From contig CANLTN010000014.1 in assembly GCA_947494035.1 (NCBI GenBank), forward strand, positions 37,281 through 101,280: a stretch of DNA of 64,000 nt, in the 5' to 3' direction. Below are positions 24,328-33,863 of this stretch, one piece after another. Below the pieces are notes generated by a model. That model had not been told where the DNA came from and did no database searches. It worked only from the letters and a program-made list of their open reading frames with translations. The stretch is from Pseudovibrio sp947494035 (lineage in GTDB: Bacteria > Pseudomonadota > Alphaproteobacteria > Rhizobiales > Stappiaceae). The translations under genes and the position numbers were made by a program. Position 1 is the first letter of the stretch. Every line of letters starts with the position of its first letter.

Positions 24328-24858
24328 CGTTTTCATCGTCCAGTTCGAAATGCTCTGGTAAATGCCAGAAGCCTTCGGTTTGGCCCCCAAAGCGATTGTG
24401 CAGCAAGGATGGCCTTTTAATAATCTGCGAAAATTCGATTGCTCAGAGCAGAATCAGAATTTTCTGACTGAATGAACTACACAAGCAGTTGGTCATTAGC
24501 TGCTTAGATAGCCATTAATTCTCTAGTTGCGAGATGCCGTCTTAAAAAAAGAATGCATCAGGTGCCTAGGCTGCGCATAAGGCAATATCATGTTGATCAG
24601 CGCAGAAAGGCACATTTTCTTTAGTTAACCCAGAAGTACTGAGCGGAAGACGGAGATACGCAACCAATCTTTTCTCATGAACTCTGTGTATTGAGCTAGG
24701 TTTACTTGACGTATTGGTAAAGTGTAGCCTGTCAAATAAACATAACAGGCCCTCTTATATGGTCAGAGCGGACCAAGGAAAAGACCTTTGTCCGCTCTGA
24801 GCTGAGTTCTTAAGGATAAAGCGGCGAAAATGCGTTGAAATGCGTGATTGAGAACAAT
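24328..24858. other. Intergenic region upstream of accB with one strong hairpin
   Basis: This 530-nt region holds the accB promoter and leader and ends after the dsbA-like stop. Apart from the long hairpin at 24763-24800, I see no gene. A smaller imperfect inverted repeat (CCTGT / ACAGG) lies at about 24,728-24,749. Confidence 0.45.
24763..24800. repeat. Long inverted repeat (hairpin) between dsbA-like gene and accB
   Basis: Two 16-nt arms starting TCAGAGCGGAC pair with one mismatch around a 6-nt A-rich loop. There is no T tract on either side, so it is not a classical terminator, although it lies just downstream of the leftward dsbA-like gene and could stop transcription or protect the 3' end. 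Confidence 0.75.
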
Positions 24859-25602
24859 CTACTCGCGTTCAGCGGCAATTTTCTCTTTCAGAGCATCGTA
24901 ACCCACGGCACCAACAATCACTTCATCGCCAACAATGTAGGATGGGGTTCCGGTGATACCGAGTTGTTCTGCAATGGTGAAGACCTCCTGGAAGGTTTCA
25001 GCAGCGCGAGGAGACTCCAGGGACGCTTCGAGATCTGCTTTTGAGATACCCAGATCGGTTGCGATCTTCATGCTGCTTTCCATGTTTGCACGACCAGGCT
25101 GGCTGAGAAGGGCAAGGTGGAAGTCTTCGTATTTCTCTGGCGCAATTTCAGCGACTGCAACTGCAACGCGCGCTGCGTCCTGAGAAGGCTTGCCGAGAAC
25201 AGGGAACTCTTTGAGAACAATGCGGAGATTGTCGTCTTCGTCAACAAGGCGAACCATGTCATCAAGGGCACGCTTACAATAGCCGCAGTTATAGTCGAAC
25301 AGTTCTACCAGCGTGACATCACCGTCCGGGTTGCCTAGGACAACCTGATATTCACTGTTGTAGATCTCATCTTCAAGTTCAGCGATGGCGTCCTGGCGAG
25401 CGTTTTCCTCTTCGGCGACGCGTCGCATGTCAAGTTCCTGCAATGCCTCGAATACGACTTCAGGATTCTGGACAAGGTATTCCCTGATAATTGTTTCCAC
25501 TTCAGCACGGTCCACTGGTTCTGCCTGCGCAGAAAAAGTTGCTGGCAGCAGAGCGAGCGTTGCTGCACTTGTGATGGCAGCGCGGCGAATGAGTTTTTGC
25601 AT
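24859..25602 (-). CDS. DsbA-family periplasmic thiol-disulfide oxidoreductase
   Basis: This 247-residue protein has a signal peptide (KLIRRAA, hydrophobic run, cleavage after SAQA). The active site is Cys106-Gly-Tyr-Cys109 in FDYNCGYCKRA, and the cis-Pro loop is GTPSYIVGD. The N-terminal 60 residues of the mature protein form a helical extension (VDRAEVETIIREYLVQNPEVV), as in ScsC/BdbD-type relatives, where it can drive oligomerisation. It should oxidise or isomerise disulfides in envelope proteins. It sits next to an M48 protease, both envelope quality-control functions. The two secreted peptidoglycan-binding proteins at the end of the window, with four conserved Cys each, are the kind of client it may serve. 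Confidence 0.92.
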   Translation of the reverse strand: MQKLIRRAAITSAATLALLPATFSAQAEPVDRAEVETIIREYLVQNPEVVFEALQELDMRRVAEEENARQDAIAELEDEIYNSEYQVVLGNPDGDVTLVELFDYNCGYCKRALDDMVRLVDEDDNLRIVLKEFPVLGKPSQDAARVAVAVAEIAPEKYEDFHLALLSQPGRANMESSMKIATDLGISKADLEASLESPRAAETFQEVFTIAEQLGITGTPSYIVGDEVIVGAVGYDALKEKIAAERE

Positions 25603-25661
25603 GACGTCTCCTGTAACCCTGTTCAGGTATTTGCTTTTATCTGCTTGTTCTGTTTGATGTG

Positions 25662-27104
25662 TTAACGGCGTCCGAGCTGGTTAACCTTTGCTGACATGAT
25701 GTCGTCAGCTTGTTGCCAGGCTGGTGAGCCCACTTTCAATTTAGTTTGGGCGCGCTTGGCGTAGCGCTGAGCACTGCGGATATCGCCGCGTGCCATATGA
25801 CTTTGTGCGGTTGCCAGATCTGCGCCAGCTGTGTCGCCAAGACGGGCGTTCGCAATTGCGAGCTGGGCGTATCCATTCATGGAATACTGATCTTTCCGCA
25901 GCGCTCTGGTGAGCAGGTTCTTTGCCTCTGTCAGATAGCGCGTATCGTTGGACGCAACCATAGCAAAGCCCAGCCAAATCTCAAGTTGAGGGTTGCCGGG
26001 ATAAAGAGCCAATGCCTTGCGGAACGGGGCGATAGCCGCTTGCGGTTTACCGCCTTCGAGCAATGCTTGCCCCTTAACTTCATAAAAATATGGATATTCT
26101 GGGGCCTGTGAGATCAGAGCGTCAATTTTTTTGACGGCTTTGGATGCTTTTTCTGACCGCATGCTGGCGATTGCGCGGGCATATTGTGCGGGCAGGCTTT
26201 TGTCCTTTTCCGGGTACGCCCGATAAACTGTGCTTCTGTGACTGGTGAAGGCCAGCAGCTTGGCTTTGACCATGTCATGTTTGAGCTGAAGGCGTTCGGA
26301 ATCCTTGGTTGCAAAGTGCTTGCCGTTCTTCGCTTTGTTTTGGAGCGCATTAAAACGGTCACGTGGCATTGGATGACTGAGCGCGTAGGGATCTACGTAC
26401 TGGGCTGAAAATAGCGCCTGATCTGCCATGCGCTCAAATGTTGTGAGCATGCCTTGGGCAGAAACGCCAATACGATCAAGGTAGCGTAGCGCCGCTTGGT
26501 CAGCTGCCGATTCTTCAGAACGACGGTAAGACAAGAAATTTCGTTGTGCGAGGGCGCCGCCACCAGTTACAGCTGCCGCACCGCCTTGGGCGATGGAGCT
26601 GTTGCCGGTTGTTGCACCTGCGGCGATGGCGCCTGCACCTAAAATCATGCCAATGACTGACATAATCTGGGCACTAGAGGCTGCCTGACGCATACGGACC
26701 AGGTGGTTACCTGCGATGTGGCCGGTCTCGTGCGCGATTACGCCGATAACTTCGCCCGGCGTTTTGGCTTCCATGATCACGCCAAGGTTGATGAACATCC
26801 TGCGGCTGTCGGGCACAAACGCATTAAAGCTCTTGTCATTGACCAGAATGATCTCAACCTGATTGGTTGGAAGCCCCGCCGCGCGGAAAACCGGTTTAGC
26901 GTATTCGCGCAGTAGATCTTCAGTCTCCGCATCGCGAACGAGGGGGAGCCCCTTCTTTTGTTGAGCTTGAGCTGTGGTAATTGCCACATTAGGTACAACC
27001 ATAGAAAATGCGGTTGCAGTAATAAGAAAGTTGCGCGCAAACTTTGTTGCTTGTGATTTGATTGGTTCAATCACACGTTTCAATGCACAGTTTTTAAATT
27101 GCAC
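25662..27104 (-). CDS. M48-family zinc metalloprotease with TPR repeats (BepA-like)
   Basis: This 480-residue protein has a GTG start 6 bp after AAGGGGAC. A signal peptide ends near TAQA. The protease domain carries the zinc motif HETGH (His125, Glu126, His129) followed by a glycine-rich hydrophobic helix pair (SVIGMILGAGAIAAGA). The region SAADQAALRYLD provides the third zinc ligand. The C-terminal half contains TPR-type helices (YFYEVKGQALLEGGKPQAAI; NPQLEIWLGFAM). The layout matches BepA/YfgC, a periplasmic protease and chaperone for outer membrane protein assembly. An ATG-less upstream extension of 39 codons is open but lacks a ribosome site. Confidence 0.92.
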   Translation of the reverse strand: MQFKNCALKRVIEPIKSQATKFARNFLITATAFSMVVPNVAITTAQAQQKKGLPLVRDAETEDLLREYAKPVFRAAGLPTNQVEIILVNDKSFNAFVPDSRRMFINLGVIMEAKTPGEVIGVIAHETGHIAGNHLVRMRQAASSAQIMSVIGMILGAGAIAAGATTGNSSIAQGGAAAVTGGGALAQRNFLSYRRSEESAADQAALRYLDRIGVSAQGMLTTFERMADQALFSAQYVDPYALSHPMPRDRFNALQNKAKNGKHFATKDSERLQLKHDMVKAKLLAFTSHRSTVYRAYPEKDKSLPAQYARAIASMRSEKASKAVKKIDALISQAPEYPYFYEVKGQALLEGGKPQAAIAPFRKALALYPGNPQLEIWLGFAMVASNDTRYLTEAKNLLTRALRKDQYSMNGYAQLAIANARLGDTAGADLATAQSHMARGDIRSAQRYAKRAQTKLKVGSPAWQQADDIMSAKVNQLGRR

Positions 27105-27276
27105 GTCAAGTCCCCTTAGTTGGCTTGGCAGGCGCAGAGCGTTTCGTACATAAAGTACTACATAGACTTTCAAATAAGCCTTAACCACCCAAGATAGGCA
27201 GTTATTAGGCAAAATTGCCAAGTAGCCGCGAAATTAAAGCACAGGGCCAGAGAAGAAGAAATAAGAGGGACTACAT

Positions 27277-28431
27277 TTGTCAGTATTAATGGGATCAAAA
27301 CGTAGTGAAGTGCTGCCTTTTCAAGCTATGGAAGTGCTGAATGCTGCTAATCGCCTTGAGCACGACGGTGCTCACGTGCTGCATATGGAGGTGGGGCAGC
27401 CCGGAGCGCCGATTCCAGATTCGGTTTTGAAGGTTGCGCATGACTATCTGTCTTCTGGCCGGTTGGGCTATACGGAAGCGCAGGGCATTCCTTTATTGAA
27501 GAAGAGCATTGCTCGCTATTACAAGCAAACCTTCGGATTAACGGTCCCAGAATCTCGCATTTTTGCAACGACCGGGTCGTCGGCAGGCTTCAACCTTGCG
27601 TTTCTTGCCGGATTTGACAGGGGGGACCGGATTGCGATTACCTCTCCGGGCTATCCGGCTTACCGAAACATTATTGAGGTTCTGGGTCTGGAGTGTGTGG
27701 AGATTGAGGTTGGGCCGGAGACGCGCTGGTCGCTTACACCTGAGATTCTGGAGAAGGTGCATCAGGAAAAGCCTTTGAAGGGTGTTCTTGTTGCCAGTCC
27801 TGCCAATCCAACCGGGACCATGATGTCTCCTGAGGCGCTGAAGGCGTTGGCGGAGGCCTGTGAAGCGATGGATCTGTGGTTTATCTCGGATGAGATCTAT
27901 CATGGACTTGCCTATGATATGGAGGAGGAGACAGCGCTTCGCTTTACGGATAAGGCGATTATCGTCAATAGTTTTTCCAAGTATTACTGCATGACCGGCT
28001 GGCGTATCGGCTGGATGGTGTTGCCGGAAGTCCTTGTGCGTCCGATCGAGCGAATTGCGCAGAGTTTATACATTTCACCGCCGGAGCTGGCACAGGTGAC
28101 AGCAGCGGCGGCTTTTGATGCAGTAACGGATTACGAAAAGGTCAAGGCTGGCTATGCGGCAAGCAGGCAGGTGTTGCTCGACCATCTGCCTCAATTGGGT
28201 TTTGATGTGTTGCCGGTTGATGGGGCGTTTTATGTTTATGCGGGTGTTTCAAACCTGACCAATGACTCAATGGCGTTTTGCCAGAAAATGTTGGCAGAGA
28301 TCCATATTGCTGCGACGCCCGGTGTGGACTTTGATTTGAGCCGCGGGCACCAATATATGCGTTTTTCGTTTGCGGGAAAGGAGCCTGATATTGCGCTAGC
28401 AGTGGGGCGGCTGCAAGACTGGCTTAAATAA
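27277..28431 (+). CDS. PLP-dependent class I/II aminotransferase
   Basis: This 384-residue fold-type I aminotransferase binds PLP through Lys235 in NSFSKYYCMTGWRIGW. Other hallmarks are SPANPTGTMMS, the ISDEIYHGLAY segment with the Asp that binds the pyridine nitrogen and the Tyr near the phosphate, and GAFYVYAGVS near the C-terminus. The exact amino acid substrate cannot be read from sequence; the general group includes aspartate and alanine aminotransferase-like enzymes. GAGGG lies 7 bp before a TTG at 27277, which I take as the start; an ATG at 27289 would shorten it by four residues. It is divergent from the M48 gene and convergent with rne. Confidence 0.88.
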   Translation: MSVLMGSKRSEVLPFQAMEVLNAANRLEHDGAHVLHMEVGQPGAPIPDSVLKVAHDYLSSGRLGYTEAQGIPLLKKSIARYYKQTFGLTVPESRIFATTGSSAGFNLAFLAGFDRGDRIAITSPGYPAYRNIIEVLGLECVEIEVGPETRWSLTPEILEKVHQEKPLKGVLVASPANPTGTMMSPEALKALAEACEAMDLWFISDEIYHGLAYDMEEETALRFTDKAIIVNSFSKYYCMTGWRIGWMVLPEVLVRPIERIAQSLYISPPELAQVTAAAAFDAVTDYEKVKAGYAASRQVLLDHLPQLGFDVLPVDGAFYVYAGVSNLTNDSMAFCQKMLAEIHIAATPGVDFDLSRGHQYMRFSFAGKEPDIALAVGRLQDWLK

Positions 28432-28440
28432 CAGGCAATA

Positions 28441-28471
28441 AAAAAGCCCGCTCAACTGAGCGGGCTTTTTT
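28441..28471. terminator. Bidirectional terminator between aminotransferase gene and rne
   Basis: The stem AAAAAGCCCGCTCA is followed almost directly by its complement, ending in TTTTTT. The A and T runs on both sides allow it to end both convergent transcripts. Confidence 0.93.
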
Positions 28472-28487
28472 GTAACTTCAGGTCTTC

Positions 28488-31400
28488 TTAGAAGAAGGAC
28501 CGACGCTGCCACCAGCCAGTCCGGCGTGGTGATTCTTCGTCGCTATCAACTGCGACGGTCTCACCTTCAACGACCTTGTGAGAGGTCACGACTGGTTTGG
28601 TAGGCGCTTTCGACTTGGCAGGCACGTCTGCCTCAGCTTCTACAGTTTGAGGAGCCTCGGCGGCTTGTTTAGTCTTAGGTGCCTCGGTTGCAGGGGCTGC
28701 TTCTTCCTTGGCTTCAGGCTTTACGTCTTCAACCTTGATGTCTTCAGCTGGAGCGTCTTCCTTACGTGGCTCCGCAACGGCTTTTGTTGGCTCGTTGGCT
28801 GGCTCCGCATCAGCTTTCGCAAGCTCTTCAGCTTTAACTTCCGCTTCTGCCGGAGTTTCCTTTACAGCCACATCAGCGGCTTCTTCAGGCTTTGCGGCAG
28901 ATGCTTCGATTGCTTCAGGTTTAGCAGCTGGTGTTTCTGCGGCCTCAGGCGATGCTTCCGTCTCAGCTGCCTCAGCAGGTGCAGCTTTTGTTCTGCGGCG
29001 GCGGCGTGGTTTGCGCGCTTCTTTCTTTGGCTCTTCGCTTGGAGCTTCTTCCTTTGCAGCCTCTTCAGTGGCTGGTGCCTCTGCTGGCTCGGAAGTCTCC
29101 GTAGCTTTAGACGCATCTTCAGAAGTTGCAGCTTCCTCAGGAGCTTCGGATTTTGCTTCTGCGATTATCTCTTCAACGCTGTCCGGGGTGCCTTCAGCCG
29201 AACGCTCGGATTCTTCGGAGGCCTCATTGCTTTCAGCGTTTTCGTCAGATCCGTTTCTACGGCGAGAGCGGCGTCCACCACGGCGACCACGACGACGCTT
29301 GCGGCGACGATCTTCTTCGTCCTCGGTTGTTTCAACGCTGTCTTCGGACTTTTCTTCAGAAGATGCTTCTTCATCGGAAGATTGCTGAGCAGAGGCTTCG
29401 GCGGTTTCCTGCTTTTGCTCGGTTTCCGCTTTATCTGAGCCTGTGCGACGGCGGCGACGGCGACGGCGACGGCGACCATCGTTGTTTTCTTCTTCGGCAA
29501 CTTCCTGCGTTTGCTCTTCAGGAAGCTCTTCAACGATTGCTTCGGCTTCTGCTTCGTCGTCCTCGTCTTCGACCGGAGCAATGGTGTCCGGTTGAACGGT
29601 CGCAGGCAATGGTTGAGTGCGTTCGCTTGGGGTTGCCAGTTCGCCGCGTTCCATCGTGAAGTGTTGCTCGGTTACACTGTCATCTCCGAAGATGGAGATT
29701 TCCAGACCGAAGCGACGTTCCAGATCCATCAGGTGATGACGTTTCTGGTTCAGGATGTACATTGCCACTTCATTTGGCGTGCGCAGGTTCAGGTTATGGG
29801 AGGAGCCGCGCAGCAGCTGATCTTCCAAGGAGCGGAGGATATGCAGTGCAACGGATTCCACTGAACGGACAATGCCGGAGCCGTGGCAATGCGGGCAAAC
29901 AACAGATGAGCTTTCTAGCACGCCGGTGCGGATGCGCTGGCGTGACATTTCCAGCAAGCCAAAGTGCGAGATGCGGCCAATCTGGATGCGGGCACGGTCA
30001 GACTTGAGGCATTCCTTCAAGCGACGTTCAACAGCGCGGTTGTTGCGGTTTTCTTCCATATCGATGAAGTCGATAACCACAAGACCGGCGAGGTCGCGCA
30101 AACGAAGCTGACGGGCGATTTCTTCAGCCGCTTCCAGATTGGTTGTCTGGGCGGTGTCCTCAATGTTCTGTTCGCGGGTTGCTTTACCGGAGTTCACATC
30201 GATCGCAACCAGAGCTTCGGTCTGGTTGATGACAATGTAACCGCCGGACTTGAGCGTTACCTGCGGTGAGAACATTGCATCAAGCTGTGCTTCCACGCCG
30301 AACCGGGTGAAGATTGGTGTGGCATCGCGATAGCTTTGAACATTTTTGGAATGGCTTGGCATCAGCATACGCATGAAATCTTTCGCTTCACGGTAGCCAT
30401 GCTCGCCTGCAACCATAATCTGGTCGATGTCTTTGTTGTAAAGGTCGCGGATCGAGCGTTTGATCAGGCTGCCTTCCTCGTAAACGAGGGTAGGGGCGGC
30501 TGAATCAAGAGTCAGCTCACGGACATTTTCCCAAAGACGAAGGAGGTATTCGAAGTCACGCTTGATTTCTGCTTTGGTTCTGCTTGCACCTGCGGTCCGC
30601 AGGATGACACCCATGCCGTTCGGCACATCAAGGTCACCTGCAACCTGCTTCAGGCGCTTGCGGTCGACCGGCTTGGTGATCTTGCGGGAGATCCCGCCAC
30701 CGCGGTCTGTGTTAGGCATCAGAACAGAGTAACGGCCAGCCAGTGACAGGTATGTGGTCAGAGCTGCGCCTTTGTTGCCGCGCTCTTCCTTGACCACCTG
30801 CACCAACAAAAGCTGACGACGCTTGATGACTTCCTGAATTTTGTAGTTGTCGCGCAGACGGCGAGGACGCACAGCAACTTCTTCCTGCACTTCGTCCTCA
30901 GCTTCTTCCGGCTCTTCAGTGTCTTCGTCCGTTGCCTCTACAGGCTGTGCTTTTGCCTGAGCTTCCTTGGAGGTTTTCTCGTTTGCTGCTGGTTTCTTGG
31001 CCTGATCGTCCAGGTCGTCTTCAGCATCAATATCCTCGACGCTGTCGTCCTGGAAAGGAGCGTCCATGCTGGCAAGCGCTTCGGCTTCATGCTCTGCTTC
31101 AAGTGCACTGGTTTCGGCGTCGACGAGTTCGGAGACGACGTCTTCAGACGCTTCTGCTGCCCTAGCTGTTGCTGCTTTTTGGATTTCGGCTTCGCGTTGT
31201 GCTTCTTCGCGCTCTCTGCGCTCGCGTTCGCGTTGATTTGCTGCCGCTTCAGCTGCGAGCTGAGCTTCAAGAGCTTCACGATCTTCTTTCGGAAGCTGGT
31301 AGTAATCCGGATGGATTTCACTAAATGCGAGGAAACCGTGCCGGTTGCCGCCGTATTCAACGAAGGCGGCCTGAAGTGAAGGCTCGACCCGTGTGACCTT

Positions 31401-31535
31401 TGCTAGATAAATATTTCCGCGAAGCTGCTTTCTGTTTGCAGCTTCAAAGTCAAATTCCTCAACCCGATTCCCGCGTACGACCGTAACCCGGGTCTCCTCC
31501 GGGTGGGTCGCATCTATCAGCATCTTGTTTGCCAT
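28488..31535 (-). CDS. rne: Ribonuclease E
   Basis: This 1015-residue essential endoribonuclease acts in mRNA decay and rRNA/tRNA processing. It starts with ANKMLIDATHPEETRVTVV and the S1 RNA-binding domain, which is interrupted by a large acidic, Glu/Ala-rich insertion (residues about 95-220) characteristic of alphaproteobacteria. The DNase I-like catalytic part contains ALVAIDVNSGKATREQNIE and GLVVIDFIDMEENRN with the two metal-binding Asp. The zinc-link cysteines are in VVCPHCHGSG at about residue 547. The C-terminal 350 residues are disordered, with alternating acidic (Glu/Ala) and Arg-rich blocks, the usual scaffold for the degradosome. An AAGGAA site supports the ATG. Confidence 0.97.
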   Translation of the reverse strand: MANKMLIDATHPEETRVTVVRGNRVEEFDFEAANRKQLRGNIYLAKVTRVEPSLQAAFVEYGGNRHGFLAFSEIHPDYYQLPKEDREALEAQLAAEAAANQRERERREREEAQREAEIQKAATARAAEASEDVVSELVDAETSALEAEHEAEALASMDAPFQDDSVEDIDAEDDLDDQAKKPAANEKTSKEAQAKAQPVEATDEDTEEPEEAEDEVQEEVAVRPRRLRDNYKIQEVIKRRQLLLVQVVKEERGNKGAALTTYLSLAGRYSVLMPNTDRGGGISRKITKPVDRKRLKQVAGDLDVPNGMGVILRTAGASRTKAEIKRDFEYLLRLWENVRELTLDSAAPTLVYEEGSLIKRSIRDLYNKDIDQIMVAGEHGYREAKDFMRMLMPSHSKNVQSYRDATPIFTRFGVEAQLDAMFSPQVTLKSGGYIVINQTEALVAIDVNSGKATREQNIEDTAQTTNLEAAEEIARQLRLRDLAGLVVIDFIDMEENRNNRAVERRLKECLKSDRARIQIGRISHFGLLEMSRQRIRTGVLESSSVVCPHCHGSGIVRSVESVALHILRSLEDQLLRGSSHNLNLRTPNEVAMYILNQKRHHLMDLERRFGLEISIFGDDSVTEQHFTMERGELATPSERTQPLPATVQPDTIAPVEDEDDEAEAEAIVEELPEEQTQEVAEEENNDGRRRRRRRRRRTGSDKAETEQKQETAEASAQQSSDEEASSEEKSEDSVETTEDEEDRRRKRRRGRRGGRRSRRRNGSDENAESNEASEESERSAEGTPDSVEEIIAEAKSEAPEEAATSEDASKATETSEPAEAPATEEAAKEEAPSEEPKKEARKPRRRRRTKAAPAEAAETEASPEAAETPAAKPEAIEASAAKPEEAADVAVKETPAEAEVKAEELAKADAEPANEPTKAVAEPRKEDAPAEDIKVEDVKPEAKEEAAPATEAPKTKQAAEAPQTVEAEADVPAKSKAPTKPVVTSHKVVEGETVAVDSDEESPRRTGWWQRRSFF

Positions 31536-32338
31536 GAAGTGAGTTCCTTAGGACCAAACCGTGAAGACGGCGCGAGTGGCGCTGAGATTTGTACATCGTC
31601 AGGTCGGTCAACTTGTTATGTAAGTTGCTAGTAGAAAAGGCGGGACGGCGGCGCGCATGACCATGGCAAGAAGGGGCCGACTGTGACGTCGGCGCACTGC
31701 TTCTTACAGAATGCTCATTTGTATTTGCGCGTAGCTTTGACAAACCGTTCGCCCTTAATGATCTCTTTAGGCCGCCCTTAAAGGTGGCATTAATCCAACG
31801 GAAGCGCTTCTTCAGGCTTCCAACCTGCAAGCATTTCCCCTGTGCCTGAATGGCTTATCTCCCCGAAAATTCGGAGAAAAAGCTTTATCCCAAGCCACAG
31901 AAAAACTGTTCACAACCCGCCACAGCCTAAAATACTATGGCAAAAATCTGTCTTGGTTCTCGAGTAGACTGCTCTTCCAGTTGGTTTATACCGTATCCTC
32001 ATCAACAAACCGGAAACGGCATAATTGGCTCTTAAACGTTCTTGAAGCATTCTGACCAGCTTGAAAACTGCGAAAATCTCAGGATATCTGCTTCAAAGAA
32101 TACGGCTCACAACTTTACAGATCAGTTCCAAATCGAAGTCCTAATATTCCTTTTACGATTCATAGAGACACTTGGCAAGCTTGGGAAAATCGTTCTGAGG
32201 GTGCACTGATCCCAAAGCTGCAGTTGTTAATCAATGCTTAATGATGGGTTTGGCAGGGTGACTTTCGCTTAACGGTCATTTAATCGTTCAACTTGATTTA
32301 AACTAAATTGCCAGCATTCGGATAGGGGAGTGAAAAAG
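31536..32338. other. 800-nt divergent region between rne and the amidase gene
   Basis: Nothing here can be supported as a gene. It presumably holds a long 5' untranslated leader of rne, which in many bacteria mediates autoregulation by the enzyme, and the promoter of the amidase gene. AT-rich tracts lie around 32,240-32,310. Confidence 0.5.
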
Positions 32339-33595
32339 GTGGGCCGCATCAGTCATGCAATCAGGTTCGGTGCTCTCAGTTTTTTTTGTCTAGCATTTTC
32401 TCTCATAGCGGTTGTTGGCTCCAGTACAACGACCTTCGCTCAAAGCACGGTATCGGTGGTATCTGATGCCCGTGTTGCTGGCGATATGGCACGGACGCGC
32501 TTTATTCTGGATATGGATGGTGAGGTTGGTTACGGCCTGTCGTTCCTGTCGCGTCCCTATCGTTTGGTGATTGATCTTCCGTCTGTCTCTTTTAAATTTC
32601 CGAGCGAGTTTGTGCCGAAGGGTCGCGGGCTTGTGAAGTCGTGGCGGTATGGTTCCATTTCCAAAGGTCGTTCAAGGGTCGTCCTTGACCTGAATGCGCC
32701 GGTTGCGCTGGATAAGACGTTCTTGTTGCCGGGTTTGCAGGGACAACCAACGCGGCTGGTTATTGATCTCACTGAATCTTCTCCCGAACAGTTTGAGGCG
32801 GCCGTTGGCAAGTCCATCGCGCAGACACTGCCGGTGGGCGCAACTTCCTCCGTGCCACAAGGGCATGCGGTGGAGGAGCAGGCAAAAACGGTTGAAAGCA
32901 ATCTGCCGGTGATCGTGATCGATCCGGGTCACGGCGGGGTTGATTCAGGTGCTGTTGGCAGCAATGGCACTCTGGAGAAGGCGATCGTCCTGAACTTTGG
33001 TCGGTTTTTGAAAGAGAAACTGGAGAAGCTGGGATACTATGAGGTTTACCTAACCCGCGATGATGACAGGTTTATCTCCCTTGGGAGACGCACTAAGCTG
33101 GCACGGGGGAAGGGGGCTGACCTGTTTATTTCAATCCACGCAGATTCGATCACAAATGGGGCAGAGACCACCCGTGGGGCCTCAATCTACACACTTTCCG
33201 AGAACGCATCGGACCGGATGGCTGCGGCATTGGCGCGGCGGGAGAATTACTCCGACGTGATCGGTGGAGTGGATTTTTCCGATGAGCCAGAAGAGGTTAC
33301 GGATATTCTTGTAGAACTGACACGGCGCGAAACTAAGAATTTTTCGATACATTTTGCACGATTGGTGGTTGAAGAACTTAAAAGCGCCACAACGGTTATT
33401 AAAAATCCTCTCCGTGCTGCGGGATTTCAGGTGCTTAAAAGTCACGATGTTCCTTCTGTTTTAATCGAACTTGGATTTCTTTCCAATAATCTGGATGAGA
33501 AAATGCTAGGTTCGGATGAGTGGAGGGAACGTGTGTCGGACGCGATTGTTCAGGCTACGAACAGTTTCTTTCGGGCCAAAATTGCGCGGCAATAG
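32339..33595 (+). CDS. amiC: N-acetylmuramoyl-L-alanine amidase with AMIN domain (AmiC type)
   Basis: This 418-residue protein has a signal peptide (hydrophobic run GALSFFCLAFSLIAVVG, cleavage near TFAQ), then a septum-targeting AMIN domain (DARVAGDMARTRFILDMDG, PYRLVIDLP), then a linker, then an Amidase_3 catalytic domain. Zinc ligands and catalytic residues are in VIDPGHGGVDSGA, LEKAIVLNFGR, and ISIHADSI, with the final Glu in VLIELGFLSN. It cleaves peptide stems from glycan strands during septum splitting. I prefer the GTG at 32339, 8 bp after AGGGGAG, over the overlapping GTG at 32330. It precedes mrcA, a common pair in this bacterial group. Confidence 0.94.
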   Translation: MGRISHAIRFGALSFFCLAFSLIAVVGSSTTTFAQSTVSVVSDARVAGDMARTRFILDMDGEVGYGLSFLSRPYRLVIDLPSVSFKFPSEFVPKGRGLVKSWRYGSISKGRSRVVLDLNAPVALDKTFLLPGLQGQPTRLVIDLTESSPEQFEAAVGKSIAQTLPVGATSSVPQGHAVEEQAKTVESNLPVIVIDPGHGGVDSGAVGSNGTLEKAIVLNFGRFLKEKLEKLGYYEVYLTRDDDRFISLGRRTKLARGKGADLFISIHADSITNGAETTRGASIYTLSENASDRMAAALARRENYSDVIGGVDFSDEPEEVTDILVELTRRETKNFSIHFARLVVEELKSATTVIKNPLRAAGFQVLKSHDVPSVLIELGFLSNNLDEKMLGSDEWRERVSDAIVQATNSFFRAKIARQ

Positions 33596-33863
33596 CTGTA
33601 TGGTATGATTGTTTTTCAGGTGCTTATGTGTCGCGGCTGTAGTGGGATAAAGGCTAAGTTCTTGCCTCAGCTTTGCCATAATGAAAAGCGATTGAGTGCC
33701 AAACTGTAACAGTGAAGTCTGGATTCGATTCTGCTGCTTTCATTCCGGGCAAGACCTCTTGACCCAAAACGGGAAATGCATCAGGAACGGCGTTTGAAAC
33801 CGGCTCTGGAATGCTGGCTTCACGAAACAAACCTTCTTAGCGGGAAAGCAAACGAGCCCGAAT

